The notes: generated from the letters alone by a model not told the origin. DNA of 64,000 bases from CADCVQ01 sp038260305 (GCA_038260305.1 JBBSNY010000021.1:1-64000); one strand, 5' to 3'; positions 26,344 to 35,886 are shown, counted from the stretch's first letter. Numbers and translations: made by a program.

Positions 26344-28710
26344 CTAGCCCGGATCGCCCTGGTCGATCTGGCGCCGTTCGGGGCGACGCCCCGACGGTTG
26401 ATCGGGCGGCGCGCCGGCGGTCGGCGGCGTGATCGGGCACGTCACCGGCCGGTCCATGGAGACCGTGAGCGCCCGACCCTCATGGGTGATCTGCAGCGGC
26501 GCGCCCTCGCGCAGCGAGTAGCGCGCCTGGCAGGCCGACACCTCGACGCGCAGCCGCCGCTCGCGGAAGCACAGGCCGAAGGCCAGGCGCGTCAGGCCTT
26601 CCGGGAGGCGAGGCGTGAAGCTCAGCTTGCCGTCGTGATCGCGCATTCCGCCAAAGCCGGCGACGGCGACGATCCATGTGCCCGCCAAAGACGCGATGTG
26701 CAGGCCGTCGCGGGTGTTGTGCTCGACATCGTCGAGGTCCATCAGCGCGGCCTCGGCGAAGTAGTCGTAAGCCAGCTCGAGGTGTCCGACCTCCGCGGCG
26801 ATGACCGCCTGCGTGCAGGCCGACAGCGACGAGTCGCGCACGGTCAGCGCCTCGTAGTAGGCGAAGTTATGAGCCTTCTGGCGATCGCTGAAGGCGTCGC
26901 CGCGTAGATGCATCGCCAGGACGAGGTCAGCCTGCTTGACGACCTGCTTTCGGTACAGGTCGACGTAGGGGAAGTGCAGCATGAGCGGATACTGCTCGGG
27001 CGTGGTGGCCTCAAAGTCCCAGCGACGGTGCTCGGTGAAGGACTCCGCCTGCGGGTGGACTGCGAGCTGCTCGTCATAGGGGATCAGCATTGCGTCAGCA
27101 GCGTCGCGCCAGGAGGCCGGCTCCTGCGGGTCCACCTCCAGCTCCGCGGCGCGGTCTGGGTGGCGTTTGACGGCGTCCGCGGCCAGGCGCAGGTTTCGCT
27201 GTGCCATGAGGTTGGTGTAGACGTTGTTGTCGGCCACCGCGCTGTACTCATCGGGGCCTGTCACCCCGTCGATGCGAAAGCGCCCGCGGGAGTCATGGTG
27301 GCCCAGCGAGCGCCACAGCCGCGCCGTCTCGACCAGCAGTTGCAGCCCGGTCTCGCGCTCGAACGCGGGGTCGTCGGCCGCAGCCTCATAGCGGCCGACC
27401 GCGTCGGCGATGTCGGCGCTGATGTGAAACGCCGCGGTGCCCGCCGGCCAGTAACCGGAGCACTCCTGCCCATCGATCGTGCGCCACGGAAAGACGGCGC
27501 CGTCGAAGCCGAGCAGCGTGGCCCGTTCGCGTGCCAGCCCGAGCGTCGCGTGGCGCCAGCGCAGCGCGTCGGCGGCGGCATGCGGGGCGGTGTAGGTCAG
27601 CAGCGGCAGCACGAACGTCTCGGTATCCCAGAACGTATGACCGTCATAGCCCGGGCCGGTGAGCCCCTTCGCGGCGATCGGGCGCCGCTCGGCTCGCGCG
27701 CCGGCCTGCAGCGTGTGAAAGAGCGCGAAGCGCACCGCCTGCTGCAGCTCGGCGTCGCCCTCCAGCTCGACGTCGGCACGGTCCCAGAAGTCGTCGAGGT
27801 AGTCGCGCTGGCCGGCCAGCAGGCCAGCCCAGCCCGTGTCGCGTGCTTCGGCCAGCGCCGCGGCGACCTGGTCGCGCAGCGCCGCCGTCGAGCGCTGGGC
27901 GGACCATCCGTAGGCCAGCAGTTTGATGACGCGCAGGGGCTGGCCGGGCGCCCCGTCGGCTGTGACGGTGACGCGCGCGAGATCCTCGCCACTTTCGGTC
28001 GTTGTCTGCGTCCCGGCCGGACCCTCGACGATGTGATCCATCCCGCTTGCGACCCGCAGTGCGCTCGCGCGCGTGACGTGCACGAGCACGGCGCGCTCGC
28101 CGTGGTCTGAGAACTGCTCGCAGCGCAGCGGGGCGTCGAGCGCCGCGGCCGTACGGGGATCGCCTGAGGCTGATGGCATCGGCTCGTTGGTGACAAGCTC
28201 GGACTGCACCACAAGCCGTGCCGGGCCGTCCAGCGCCTCGACCTCGTAGCGGATGGCGGCGACCGCCCGCTGGACCAGCGAGACCATCCGCGTCGAGGAG
28301 ACACGTACACGCTGCCCCGCGGGCGACACCCACTCGGCGCTGCGGCGCAGCACACCGGCACGCAGATCAAGGACCCGCTCGTGGTGGCGCAGCTCGCCGA
28401 AGCGCACGTCGAAGGGCTCGTCGTCGACGAGCAGGCGGATGATCTTGCCGTTGGTGACGTTGACTACCGTCTGGCCCGCCTCCGGGTAGCCGTATCCGGC
28501 CTCGGCGTACGGGAGCGGTCGCTGCTCATACAGGCCGTTGAGGTACGTGCCCGGCAGGCCTCCCGGCTCACCCTCGTCCAGGTTGCCCCGCAGCCCGACG
28601 TGTCCGTTGGACAACGCGAACACCGATCCCGCTTGGTCGAGGACGTCGAGATGCAGCTCTGTCTCGCGTACCGCCCACGGCTCGACCGCGAACGCCGAGT
28701 GCCGGATCAC
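26344..28710 (-). CDS. glycoside hydrolase family 65 (disaccharide phosphorylase/hydrolase)
   Basis: A 788-residue protein from GTG 28710 with the complete GH65 architecture. There is an N-terminal beta-sandwich (SNGHVGLRGNLDEGEPGGLPGTYLNGLYE) and then a catalytic alpha/alpha barrel with the general-acid Glu488 in GVTGPDEYSAVADNNVYTN. Phosphate-site and barrel segments include GLTGPGYDGHTFWDTETFVLP and LHFPYVDLYRKQVVKQADLVLAM, and a C-terminal jelly-roll domain follows. It acts on an alpha-glucoside such as trehalose or kojibiose; which one cannot be told. A TAGGGT (TANNNT) -10 box lies about 50 bases upstream. A partial duplicate of its 3' end is at 37902-38090. Confidence 0.92.
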   Translation of the reverse strand: MIRHSAFAVEPWAVRETELHLDVLDQAGSVFALSNGHVGLRGNLDEGEPGGLPGTYLNGLYEQRPLPYAEAGYGYPEAGQTVVNVTNGKIIRLLVDDEPFDVRFGELRHHERVLDLRAGVLRRSAEWVSPAGQRVRVSSTRMVSLVQRAVAAIRYEVEALDGPARLVVQSELVTNEPMPSASGDPRTAAALDAPLRCEQFSDHGERAVLVHVTRASALRVASGMDHIVEGPAGTQTTTESGEDLARVTVTADGAPGQPLRVIKLLAYGWSAQRSTAALRDQVAAALAEARDTGWAGLLAGQRDYLDDFWDRADVELEGDAELQQAVRFALFHTLQAGARAERRPIAAKGLTGPGYDGHTFWDTETFVLPLLTYTAPHAAADALRWRHATLGLARERATLLGFDGAVFPWRTIDGQECSGYWPAGTAAFHISADIADAVGRYEAAADDPAFERETGLQLLVETARLWRSLGHHDSRGRFRIDGVTGPDEYSAVADNNVYTNLMAQRNLRLAADAVKRHPDRAAELEVDPQEPASWRDAADAMLIPYDEQLAVHPQAESFTEHRRWDFEATTPEQYPLMLHFPYVDLYRKQVVKQADLVLAMHLRGDAFSDRQKAHNFAYYEALTVRDSSLSACTQAVIAAEVGHLELAYDYFAEAALMDLDDVEHNTRDGLHIASLAGTWIVAVAGFGGMRDHDGKLSFTPRLPEGLTRLAFGLCFRERRLRVEVSACQARYSLREGAPLQITHEGRALTVSMDRPVTCPITPPTAGAPPDQPSGRRPERRQIDQGDPG

Positions 28711-28847
28711 GTTGGCGTCGCCTGCGGATGTATCGCCGACCCGCGCATCGCTCAGACCCTACGCCTCGACGCGATCTGCGCCCGCACCCTCAAAGGCCCT
28801 CAGCGAACGCCTACGGTCCGGTGTCGCCCGCCCGCGGCGGCGCGGGC

Positions 28848-28875
28848 GTAAGACACGGGGCGCCGGCCGACACTG
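28848..28875 (+). promoter_or_regulatory. GTAAGA motif with weak second box
   Basis: GTAAGA (28848-28853) begins 35 bases before ATG 28883, the spacing seen at other genes here. The position of the second box reads ACACTG rather than CGCTAA, so the match is only half. Confidence 0.35.
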
Positions 28876-28882
28876 GAGGACC

Positions 28883-29254
28883 ATGCGCGATGACGATGAC
28901 CGACACGCCGCGACCACGCTGTTCGAGGTTCCCTTTGCCACCGCCATGAGCGATCGCGATGTCGCCCTGCTGGTCCGACAGCTCGATCTCGTCACGAGCA
29001 TGCACCCCAAGCTGTATGACAGCCCGGCCAGCCCAGGTGTCGCGCGCCTGGACTTTTGCTCGGGGCTGTTCCTGCGGCGCGACATCACCGATGGACGGTG
29101 GGTCCTGGAGGCCCGAACGTGGGGCCACCCAGCCGATCCGATCGTCCACCGCTGGCATCTGCGCGCAGCCGGCGCCGCGCACCAGCTCGACCACACGGTG
29201 GTCCTCCCCGCGCCGCTGCCCCCAGCGAGCTTGCATCAGATCGGTCAGTCATAG
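28883..29254 (+). CDS. conserved-looking protein of unknown function
   Basis: A 123-residue soluble protein from ATG 28883, with a GGAGGA ribosome site 5 bases upstream. It has an acidic start (MRDDDDRHAATTLFEVPFATAMSD) and a mixed alpha/beta composition, with ARLDFCSGLFLRRDITDGRWVLEARTWGHPADPIVHRWHLRAAG. No family is recognised. It is convergent with zwf, with a 10-base overlap at the 3' ends, and is preceded by a half-matching GTAAGA promoter motif. Confidence 0.65.
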   Translation: MRDDDDRHAATTLFEVPFATAMSDRDVALLVRQLDLVTSMHPKLYDSPASPGVARLDFCSGLFLRRDITDGRWVLEARTWGHPADPIVHRWHLRAAGAAHQLDHTVVLPAPLPPASLHQIGQS

Positions 29255-30705
29255 GGCAAATGCCAGCGATGCGGAGCGACGAGCTCGTCGATCGCTGCGG
29301 GTCCCCAGGTGCCGCGCTTGTAGGGCAATGGTCGTGGGGGACGCTCGAGCAGTGGGGCTGAGATCTCCCAGAGGCGTTCGATCCCGTCGGCGCTGGTGAA
29401 CAGGGTCTGGTCGCCGAGCATGGTGTCGTGCAGCAGCCGCTCGTAACCTTGCAGCTCGTTGGCGATGTTGAAGGAGTCGCTGTAGCTCAACCTCAGCGAC
29501 GCCGGGCCGAGCTTCATCGTCGCGCCGGGCTGCTTGGCGAGGAAATCGACCCAGATCATGCCCGGGTCAGAAAGCTCGAAGGACAGCTCGTCGGGTCGCA
29601 TTGCGGGCCTGCTGTCGGCGGGCAGCGCGAACATGCCCCGGGCGGGCTTCTTGAAGCCGAGGGTCACGGTGTGGCGGGTCTTGGCCAGGCCCTTGCCGGT
29701 GCGCAGCTGGAAGGGCACGCCGGCCCAGCGCTCGTTGTCCACGAGCACCTCCAGCGCGGCGAACGTTTCGATCGTCGAGTCGCTCGCCACGCCGGGCTCG
29801 GTCCGGTAGCCGTCGTACTGGCCGAGGATCGCCCGCGCGGGGTCAAGCGGCGTGATCGCGTCGAACACCTTCCGGGTCTGTGCGCGCAGGCTGTCGGCGT
29901 CCAGTCGCCTGGGCGGTTCCATCGCGATGAAGCCCAGCACGTGCAGCAGGTGGGTCACGACCATGTCTCGAAAGGTGCCGGTCTGCTCGAAGAATCGGGC
30001 GCGACCCTCGATCGTGAGCTGTTCGGGCACGTCGATCTGGACGTAGTCGACGTGCCGGCGGTTCCAGACCGGTTCGAACAGGCCGTTGGCGAAGCGAAAC
30101 GCGAGGATGTTCTGCACGGCCTCCTTGCCGAGGAAGTGGTCGATGCGAAAGATCTGGGTTTCCTCGAGGACGGCGTGCAGCGTCTGGTTGAGCGCCCGGG
30201 CGGATGCCAGGTCGTGGCCGAATGGTTTCTCGACGATCAGGCGGGCGCGCTCGCCGAGTCCTGTGGCGCCGATCATCGACACCATCGGCCCGAAGGCATT
30301 CGGCGGCACGGCCAGATAGACCAGCCGGCGCACGTCCGGGCTGCCGAGATCTTGTTCGGCTCGGGCGACCGCTTGCACGAGGGCGTCGGGCTGCTCGGCC
30401 GACGCGGCCGCGAAGGACAGGCGCTCGGCGAACGGCTTCCAGTTCTCGTCGCTGAGCTCGTGGCGGCCGAACTCGCGCACCGCGTTGCGGACGTGCGCGA
30501 TGAAGCCCTCGGCGTCCGGGGCGCCGCCGGGGCTCCCGGACCCGACGATGCGGTAGCGCTCGGGCATCATGCCCGCCACCGCGAGATGAAACAGGCCGGG
30601 CAGCAGCTTACGCTTGGCCAGATCGCCGGTGGCGCCGAACAGCACGAGCACGTGATCCTCCGGGACCACCGGTGGGGCCGCGGGATCGATCGCGGCGGCG
30701 GTCAT
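29245..30705 (-). CDS. zwf: glucose-6-phosphate 1-dehydrogenase
   Basis: A 486-residue enzyme oxidising glucose-6-phosphate to 6-phosphogluconolactone with NADP+ or NAD+. The Rossmann start LVLFGATGDLAKRKLLPGLF and the active-site segment RIDHFLGKEAVQNILAFRFAN are present, with EKPFGHDLASARALN before it. Length is normal for the family. It starts at ATG 30705, overlapping the stop of the aldolase-like gene. It is the last gene of a pentose-phosphate operon that also encodes tal-pgi and gnd, giving NADPH production as the likely joint purpose. Confidence 0.95.
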   Translation of the reverse strand: MTAAAIDPAAPPVVPEDHVLVLFGATGDLAKRKLLPGLFHLAVAGMMPERYRIVGSGSPGGAPDAEGFIAHVRNAVREFGRHELSDENWKPFAERLSFAAASAEQPDALVQAVARAEQDLGSPDVRRLVYLAVPPNAFGPMVSMIGATGLGERARLIVEKPFGHDLASARALNQTLHAVLEETQIFRIDHFLGKEAVQNILAFRFANGLFEPVWNRRHVDYVQIDVPEQLTIEGRARFFEQTGTFRDMVVTHLLHVLGFIAMEPPRRLDADSLRAQTRKVFDAITPLDPARAILGQYDGYRTEPGVASDSTIETFAALEVLVDNERWAGVPFQLRTGKGLAKTRHTVTLGFKKPARGMFALPADSRPAMRPDELSFELSDPGMIWVDFLAKQPGATMKLGPASLRLSYSDSFNIANELQGYERLLHDTMLGDQTLFTSADGIERLWEISAPLLERPPRPLPYKRGTWGPAAIDELVAPHRWHLPYD

Positions 30706-31652
30706 CGCGGACCGGCCTGCGTTCCCGCGGGCGACCGGGAGGCCGGCGTTGCGGCGGCATAGACGTCGATCATCTGGCGGTAGTTGGCGGCGATGCGCGT
30801 GACCGCCTCGTCTCGCTGCAGCCGGCCGGCGAGGTGGTCGCTGAGGGCCTGCGACCAGATCGTCCGGCCGATCGCCAGGCCGACGAAGCCCGGAACCCCG
30901 GCGGCGATCGTCAGCCAGCGGGTGGCACGGGCGAGATCCGCTCCGCGGCCGAGAACGACGCACCGGACGTCCGTGCGTCCGGCGGTCTGGGCCTGGGCGA
31001 CGACACGCTCGCAGTCCTCACGGGCCTCCAGGCCCTCGATCTTCCAGATCTGCGGCTCCACTCCCGCCGCCTGCAGCGCGGCGAGCGTGTCGACGACGAG
31101 CGCAGGGCGCAGGTCACGGTCATAGGCCTCCTGGTCACCGCCGACCTGGTCGAGCTGGGTGGCCGTGGCGGGGACCAGCAGCTCGAAGAGCAACCGGCGG
31201 TCGTGGGCGCGCAACCAGTGCGACAGGCGCGCGAGCCGTTGCGTCTGGCGGCCGTTGAGCGCGCGGTCGCCGTCGGGGTTGTAGCGCACGAGCACCTTGG
31301 CGAAGTCGGGGTCAAACGCCTCGATGTGCTCGGCGAAGCGGTCGCCGAACTCGAAGTCGAACTCGGGTTGGCCGGAGCGCTCGACGGGCATCGCCAGAGT
31401 GAACTCGCCGGCCCGGGCGGCGCGGGCGACGTCGGTGCCGAACTCCTCGTCGACGAGCAGCCCGCAGGCCTGGCGTGGGACGCCATCGGCGATCGCTCGT
31501 TCGAACCCGTCGTAGATCAGCGCCTTCAGCGAGCAGATGCGGTCGCGCTGCTGCCCGGACGGCTCCCCGGCGATATCCATCAGGCCCTTCTCGAACGAGC
31601 CGCGATGGTCGAAGGACAGGATGTAGAGCCGCTGGTCTGGGTCGCGGGTCAT
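30702..31652 (-). CDS. DUF2090/IolC-C-type aldolase-like protein
   Basis: A 316-residue TIM-barrel-type protein from ATG 31652 (MTRDPDQRLYILSFDHRGSFEKGLM). Motifs are those of the DUF2090 domain fused to IolC kinases, annotated as 5-dehydro-2-deoxyphosphogluconate aldolase: LLVDEEFGTDVARAAR, KVLVRYNPDGD, LLFELLVPAT, EPQIWKIEGLE and GLAIGRTIWSQAL. Here it stands alone, without the kinase, between gnd (13-base gap) and zwf (overlap). Its substrate may therefore be another sugar phosphate; this is inference. Confidence 0.8.
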   Translation of the reverse strand: MTRDPDQRLYILSFDHRGSFEKGLMDIAGEPSGQQRDRICSLKALIYDGFERAIADGVPRQACGLLVDEEFGTDVARAARAGEFTLAMPVERSGQPEFDFEFGDRFAEHIEAFDPDFAKVLVRYNPDGDRALNGRQTQRLARLSHWLRAHDRRLLFELLVPATATQLDQVGGDQEAYDRDLRPALVVDTLAALQAAGVEPQIWKIEGLEAREDCERVVAQAQTAGRTDVRCVVLGRGADLARATRWLTIAAGVPGFVGLAIGRTIWSQALSDHLAGRLQRDEAVTRIAANYRQMIDVYAAATPASRSPAGTQAGPR

Positions 31653-31665
31653 AGCGCCAGCGTGG

Positions 31666-32685
31666 TCATGGGGCTGGCTTCTCGGCGTGGCCGCCGAACT
31701 GGCTGCGCATCGCCGAGAGCGTCTGGTTGGCGAAGTGATCGAGCCCGCGTGAGCCGAAGCGGGAGAACAGCGCGGCCAGCAGCACGGGCGCGGGGATCCC
31801 CTCCTCGATCGCGGCGATCGCCGTCCAGCGGCCCTCCCCGGAGTCAGACACCCGTCCGGAGAAGTCCTCCAGGGTGGGTGACTCAAGCAGCGCGGCGGCG
31901 GTGAGGTCCAGTAGCCACGAGGCGATCACGCTGCCGCGCCGCCACACCTCGCTCACCTCGGTGAGGTCGAGGTCGAAGGGGTAGTCCTCGGGGTTGGCGA
32001 GCGGCGCGGTCTCGGCGTCGGCCTCGCGGCTCACGGCGCCCGCGTTGGCGTGGCGCAGGATGTTCAGCCCCTCGGCGTAGGCCGCCATCGCGCCGTACTC
32101 GATGCCGTTGTGCACCATCTTGACGAAGTGCCCCGCGCCGTTGGGCCCGCAGTGCAGATACCCGTGCTCGGCGCTGGACGGCTCACCGGTTCGGCCCGGT
32201 GTGCGCGGTGCTGCGTCGACGCCCGGCGCGATCGCCTCAAACAGCGGCCCGAGGCGCCGCACGGCCTGCTCGTCTCCGCCGATCATCAGCGAGTAGCCGC
32301 GCTCCAGGCCCCAGACGCCGCCGCTGGTGCCCACGTCGACGTAGTGGATGTCCCGTTGTGAGAGCGTGGCGGCGCGAGCCATGTCGTCGCGGTAATAGGA
32401 GTTGCCGCCGTCGATGATCGTGTCGCCGGCCGCCATCAGCTCGCCGAGCTCGCTGACGGTCTGCTCGGTGATCTGCCCGGCGGGGACCATCACCCACACC
32501 GCCCGCGGCGTGTGCAGCGCGGCGACCAGCTCGTCGAGGGAGCCGACCCCCGTCGCGCCCTCGCCGGCCAGCTGCGTGACGGTGTCGGCGTCGAGGTCGT
32601 AGACGACGCACTCGTGTCCGGCGGGCAGCAGCCGTCGCACGAGGTTTGATCCCATCCGCCCGAGACCCACCATGCCCAGCTGCAT
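31666..32685 (-). CDS. gnd: 6-phosphogluconate dehydrogenase (decarboxylating), short form
   Basis: A 339-residue enzyme from ATG 32685 (MQLGMVGLGRMGSNLVRRLL). It has the NAD(P)-binding GLGRMG, the substrate-site segment DVGTSGGVWGLERGYSLMIGG and the catalytic helix GPNGAGHFVKMVHNGIEYGAM. The length of about 340 fits the short, often NAD+-dependent GntZ-type class rather than the 470-residue class. It converts 6-phosphogluconate to ribulose-5-phosphate and CO2. It begins 3 bases after the tal-pgi stop, so it is co-translated in the pentose-phosphate operon. Confidence 0.93.
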   Translation of the reverse strand: MQLGMVGLGRMGSNLVRRLLPAGHECVVYDLDADTVTQLAGEGATGVGSLDELVAALHTPRAVWVMVPAGQITEQTVSELGELMAAGDTIIDGGNSYYRDDMARAATLSQRDIHYVDVGTSGGVWGLERGYSLMIGGDEQAVRRLGPLFEAIAPGVDAAPRTPGRTGEPSSAEHGYLHCGPNGAGHFVKMVHNGIEYGAMAAYAEGLNILRHANAGAVSREADAETAPLANPEDYPFDLDLTEVSEVWRRGSVIASWLLDLTAAALLESPTLEDFSGRVSDSGEGRWTAIAAIEEGIPAPVLLAALFSRFGSRGLDHFANQTLSAMRSQFGGHAEKPAP

Positions 32686-32687
32686 CG

Positions 32688-35561
32688 TCAGTGACTCCAC
32701 TTCTCGGCGCGGTTGGCGGTCGTGTAGTGCAGGACGTGCTCGATCGTGTCGCGCAGAACGGCCAGGCCCGCGGTCGGGTCATCGCCGACGTCGATGCGTA
32801 GAGCGCGCCGGCCGCGGCGGGCGAGCACGTCGAAGTCGCCGCGGGCCTGCGCCTGCTTGACGACGCCGAACGTGTAGGCGTGTCCGGGGACCGCCAGCTC
32901 CAAGGTGTCCTGGCAGGTGAGCTGCAAGAACACGCCGGTGTTCGGGCCGCCCTTGTATGCCTGCCCGGTGGAGTGCTGAAAGCGCGGCCCGAAGCCGACG
33001 CAGGTCGCCACCCGCAGGTGATCGCGGATCAGCACGCGCATCTCGCTCAGCAGCCGCTCGTGCTCGGCGTTCATCGCCACGTAGGCCAGCAGTGCGACGT
33101 AATCGCCGGGCTCGACGAGGCTGAGGTGCGCGGCCAGGTACTCGGCCAAGCCCCGCGGGGGGCCGGCATCGTCGTCAAGCTCGGCGGCGTTGGGCTCGCC
33201 GGCGAACAGCCGCAAGCCATCGCCCTCATACAACGGCGTCAGCTCGGGTAGCGCGCCCGACCGGTCATAGGCGTCCGTGAGCTCGCGCGCAGCGACCTTG
33301 GCGTCCTCGACGTCGGGCTGGTCAAACGGGTCGATGCCGATGATCGCGCCGGCGACCGCCGTGGCGAGCTGCCAGCGAAAGAACTCCGCGCCGACGTCCT
33401 CGCGGTCGGTGAGCTCGATGCGCACGACGGGATGGCCGGCGTGCTGTAGCGCATTGACCCTGGCGTCCTGCTCGACATCGTCGTCGCCGGCGAGCTGCAG
33501 GCAGACGAACAGGCGGTCGGCGCCGTAGGCATCCGGTCGGCCGAGCGGTTCGCGATCGACAGCGATCAGGCCCTTGCCGTCCTTGCCGGTCGACTCCGCC
33601 AGCAGCTGCTCCAGCCAGGCGCCGAAGGGCCGGACAGCCGCGGAGGTGATCAGCGTGAGCTTGTCACGGCCGCGGGTCGCGCAGGCGCCGATGATCGCGC
33701 CGAGTACCAGGCCGGGGTTCTCGGCGGCGGGGACGCAGGCGGCACAGGCATGGGCCATGCGGTCGGCGCGGTCAAGCAGCGCCATGACGTCGATGCCGCA
33801 GGCCGCGGCCGGGATCATCCCGAAGTCAGACAGCGCCGAGTAGCGCCCGCCGATCGACGGCAGGCCGTGGAAGATCGCGCGGTAGCCGTCGCGCTCGGCA
33901 AGCTGCTGCAGCGGCGATCCGGGATCGGTGATGGCGATGAAACGCCGGCCCGCCTCCGGCGCTCCCAGCAGCTCTGTGACGCGGGCGCGGAAGTAAGCAG
34001 CCAGGATGTTGGGCTCGAGCGTCGTGCCCGACTTCGAGGACACGAAGAACAGCGTCTTGTCCAGCTCCAGCTCGTTCTCGAGCGCCATGATCTGCTGGGG
34101 GTCGGTGGAATCCAGGATGCGCAGACGGGGCAGACCGGCGTCCGTCGAGTCGAACATCAGCGAGAGGACCTCCGCGCCCAGGCTTGACCCGCCCATCCCC
34201 AGCAGCACGGCGTCCGTAAAGCCGGCCGGGCGAAGGTCATCCTGCAGCGCAGTGAAGCGGTGGGCGTGCGTGCGCTGATCGGCCGCCACGCCCAGCCAGC
34301 CGAGCCAGCCGGCCTCGTCACCGCCGCTCCACAGCGTCTGATCGCGTGCCCAGAGGCGGCCGATCTTGTCGTGGGTGTCCCAGTCGGCGATGATCGCGGC
34401 GACCTCGCCGTCCAGGTCAGACGGCAGCGACTGGGTCAGTCCGGCGGCCGGGATCTCGCCGGGTGCGGAGATGGAGTGCTCGATCGAGGCCAGCAGTGTC
34501 GCGAACGCCTGATCGAACTTCTCGATGCCCTCGTCCAGCAGCGCGGCGGTGACCTCGTCGAGGTCGACGCTCTCCTGCGCGAGCGCCTCCAGCACCACGC
34601 GCGCCTCCTCGACGCCCTCGGTCAGCGTCACGCGCGCCGTACCGTGCGCCTTGAACGCCGCGTAGGTGGCCGGCGGGATCGTGTTCACCGTGCCCGGCCC
34701 GATCAGCGACTCGACGTACATCAGCTCGGGGTACGCGCCGTTCTTGGTGCTGGTCGAGGCCCACAGCACCTTCTGGACCTTGGCGCCGTGCGCACGCAGG
34801 CCGTCCCACCGCTCGCCGGCAAACAGCTGCCGGAAGCGGGCGTAGGTCAGCTTCGCGTTGGCGATGCCGACCTTGCCCTGCACGCCCGCGCTGACGCGCG
34901 GGTCGATCGCCGAGTCGATGCGGCTGACGAAGAAGCTCGCCACCGACGCGATCCGCTCGATCTGGCCGCCGTCAGCCAGCCGGTCCTCCAGCCCCGAGAG
35001 GTAGGCGTCGACCACGCGCTCGTAGACCGCCTTGGAGAACAGCAGCGTGATGTTGACGTTGATGGCCTCGGCCGTCAGCCGGCGGATCGCCGGGATGCCC
35101 TCCTCGGTTCCGGGCACCTTGATCATCAGGTTGGGCCGGTCGACCGACGCCCACAGCCGCCGTGCCTCCGCGATCGTGCCGGCGCTGTCGTGCGCCAGAT
35201 CGGGCGAGACCTCCATGCTCACGTAGCCGTCATCGGCGTCGGTGGCGTCGTAGACGCCACGCAGCACGTCGGCGGCCGCACGCAGATCGGCGATCTCCAA
35301 GCCCTCATAGACCGTCTTGAGATCCCGGGCCGATGACCCGCGGACGTCGGCCAGCGCCGCGTCGTAGTCGGTCGAGCCGACGATCGCCTTCTCGAAGATC
35401 GAAGGATTGGACGTCAGCCCGCTCAGCCCGTCTTCGCAGACCATGCGCTCGAACTCGCCGGAGGTCAGCAGCGCGCGGCGAATACTGTCAAACCACACGC
35501 TCTGGCCGAGCTCATGCAGCTCGTTGATCGCACCGGTGCGGACAGACGAGGAAGTGGCCAT
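32688..35561 (-). CDS. tal-pgi: bifunctional transaldolase / glucose-6-phosphate isomerase
   Basis: A 957-residue fusion. Residues 1-365 are transaldolase (SGLTSNPSIFEKAI, NLMIKVPGTEEGIPAIRRL with the Schiff-base Lys region, GPGTVNTIPPATYAAF). Residues from about 400 are phosphoglucose isomerase (LLGMGGSSLGAEVL, FFVSSKSGTTLEPNILAAYF, FGPRFQHSTGQAYKGGPNTGVF). The same fusion is known in several actinobacteria and cyanobacteria. It links non-oxidative pentose phosphate flux to hexose phosphate recycling for zwf. ATG 35561 heads the operon, with a motif pair about 330 bases upstream across a gene relic. Confidence 0.95.
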   Translation of the reverse strand: MATSSSVRTGAINELHELGQSVWFDSIRRALLTSGEFERMVCEDGLSGLTSNPSIFEKAIVGSTDYDAALADVRGSSARDLKTVYEGLEIADLRAAADVLRGVYDATDADDGYVSMEVSPDLAHDSAGTIAEARRLWASVDRPNLMIKVPGTEEGIPAIRRLTAEAINVNITLLFSKAVYERVVDAYLSGLEDRLADGGQIERIASVASFFVSRIDSAIDPRVSAGVQGKVGIANAKLTYARFRQLFAGERWDGLRAHGAKVQKVLWASTSTKNGAYPELMYVESLIGPGTVNTIPPATYAAFKAHGTARVTLTEGVEEARVVLEALAQESVDLDEVTAALLDEGIEKFDQAFATLLASIEHSISAPGEIPAAGLTQSLPSDLDGEVAAIIADWDTHDKIGRLWARDQTLWSGGDEAGWLGWLGVAADQRTHAHRFTALQDDLRPAGFTDAVLLGMGGSSLGAEVLSLMFDSTDAGLPRLRILDSTDPQQIMALENELELDKTLFFVSSKSGTTLEPNILAAYFRARVTELLGAPEAGRRFIAITDPGSPLQQLAERDGYRAIFHGLPSIGGRYSALSDFGMIPAAACGIDVMALLDRADRMAHACAACVPAAENPGLVLGAIIGACATRGRDKLTLITSAAVRPFGAWLEQLLAESTGKDGKGLIAVDREPLGRPDAYGADRLFVCLQLAGDDDVEQDARVNALQHAGHPVVRIELTDREDVGAEFFRWQLATAVAGAIIGIDPFDQPDVEDAKVAARELTDAYDRSGALPELTPLYEGDGLRLFAGEPNAAELDDDAGPPRGLAEYLAAHLSLVEPGDYVALLAYVAMNAEHERLLSEMRVLIRDHLRVATCVGFGPRFQHSTGQAYKGGPNTGVFLQLTCQDTLELAVPGHAYTFGVVKQAQARGDFDVLARRGRRALRIDVGDDPTAGLAVLRDTIEHVLHYTTANRAEKWSH

Positions 35562-35598
35562 CAGGAATCTCGATCTCTTTTCAGGCGATGCGGGCAGG

Positions 35599-35845
35599 TC
35601 AGTACAAGAGCTTGGGGTCGACGCGAACAAGCAGCGGCTCGCCCCCGGTAGCGGCGCAGGTTCTCGGTGAGCAGCTGCTCGACGCGCTCGTTCTCACGCA
35701 CCAAGACAGCGGCGCTGCCAGCAGATCGGGCTCGTTGAGAACCTCGACTCCGGCGGCCGCCGCACGGGGCATGCGCCACCAGCTCCCGGCCGATCGGCGT
35801 GGCGATCACGGCCGTCAGCGTGCGGCTGGAGTGCCGCGCCGTCAC
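35599..35845 (-). pseudogene. D-2-hydroxyacid dehydrogenase relic with large internal deletion
   Basis: Minus-strand frames read TAVIATPIGRELVAHA, then (other frame) AAAAGVEVLNEPDLLAA, then ENERVEQLLTENLRRYRG, then GEPLLVRVDPKLLY and a TGA at 35599-35601. The first two match the N-terminus and the last two the extreme C-terminus of D-isomer 2-hydroxyacid dehydrogenases. The whole NAD-binding and catalytic middle is missing and the frame changes at least twice. It is a clear relic lying just upstream of tal-pgi. Confidence 0.6.
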
Positions 35846-35886
35846 ACGGCCTCCATCGGATCGTCGCTTCGAGCAGACACATCGCC

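Noticed and set aside
28848..28875. Counting the sites at 28848 and 44165 as full members of the promoter motif
   Set aside because: The first box and spacing fit, but the second boxes (ACACTG, GCACAA) do not; listed as weak copies only.
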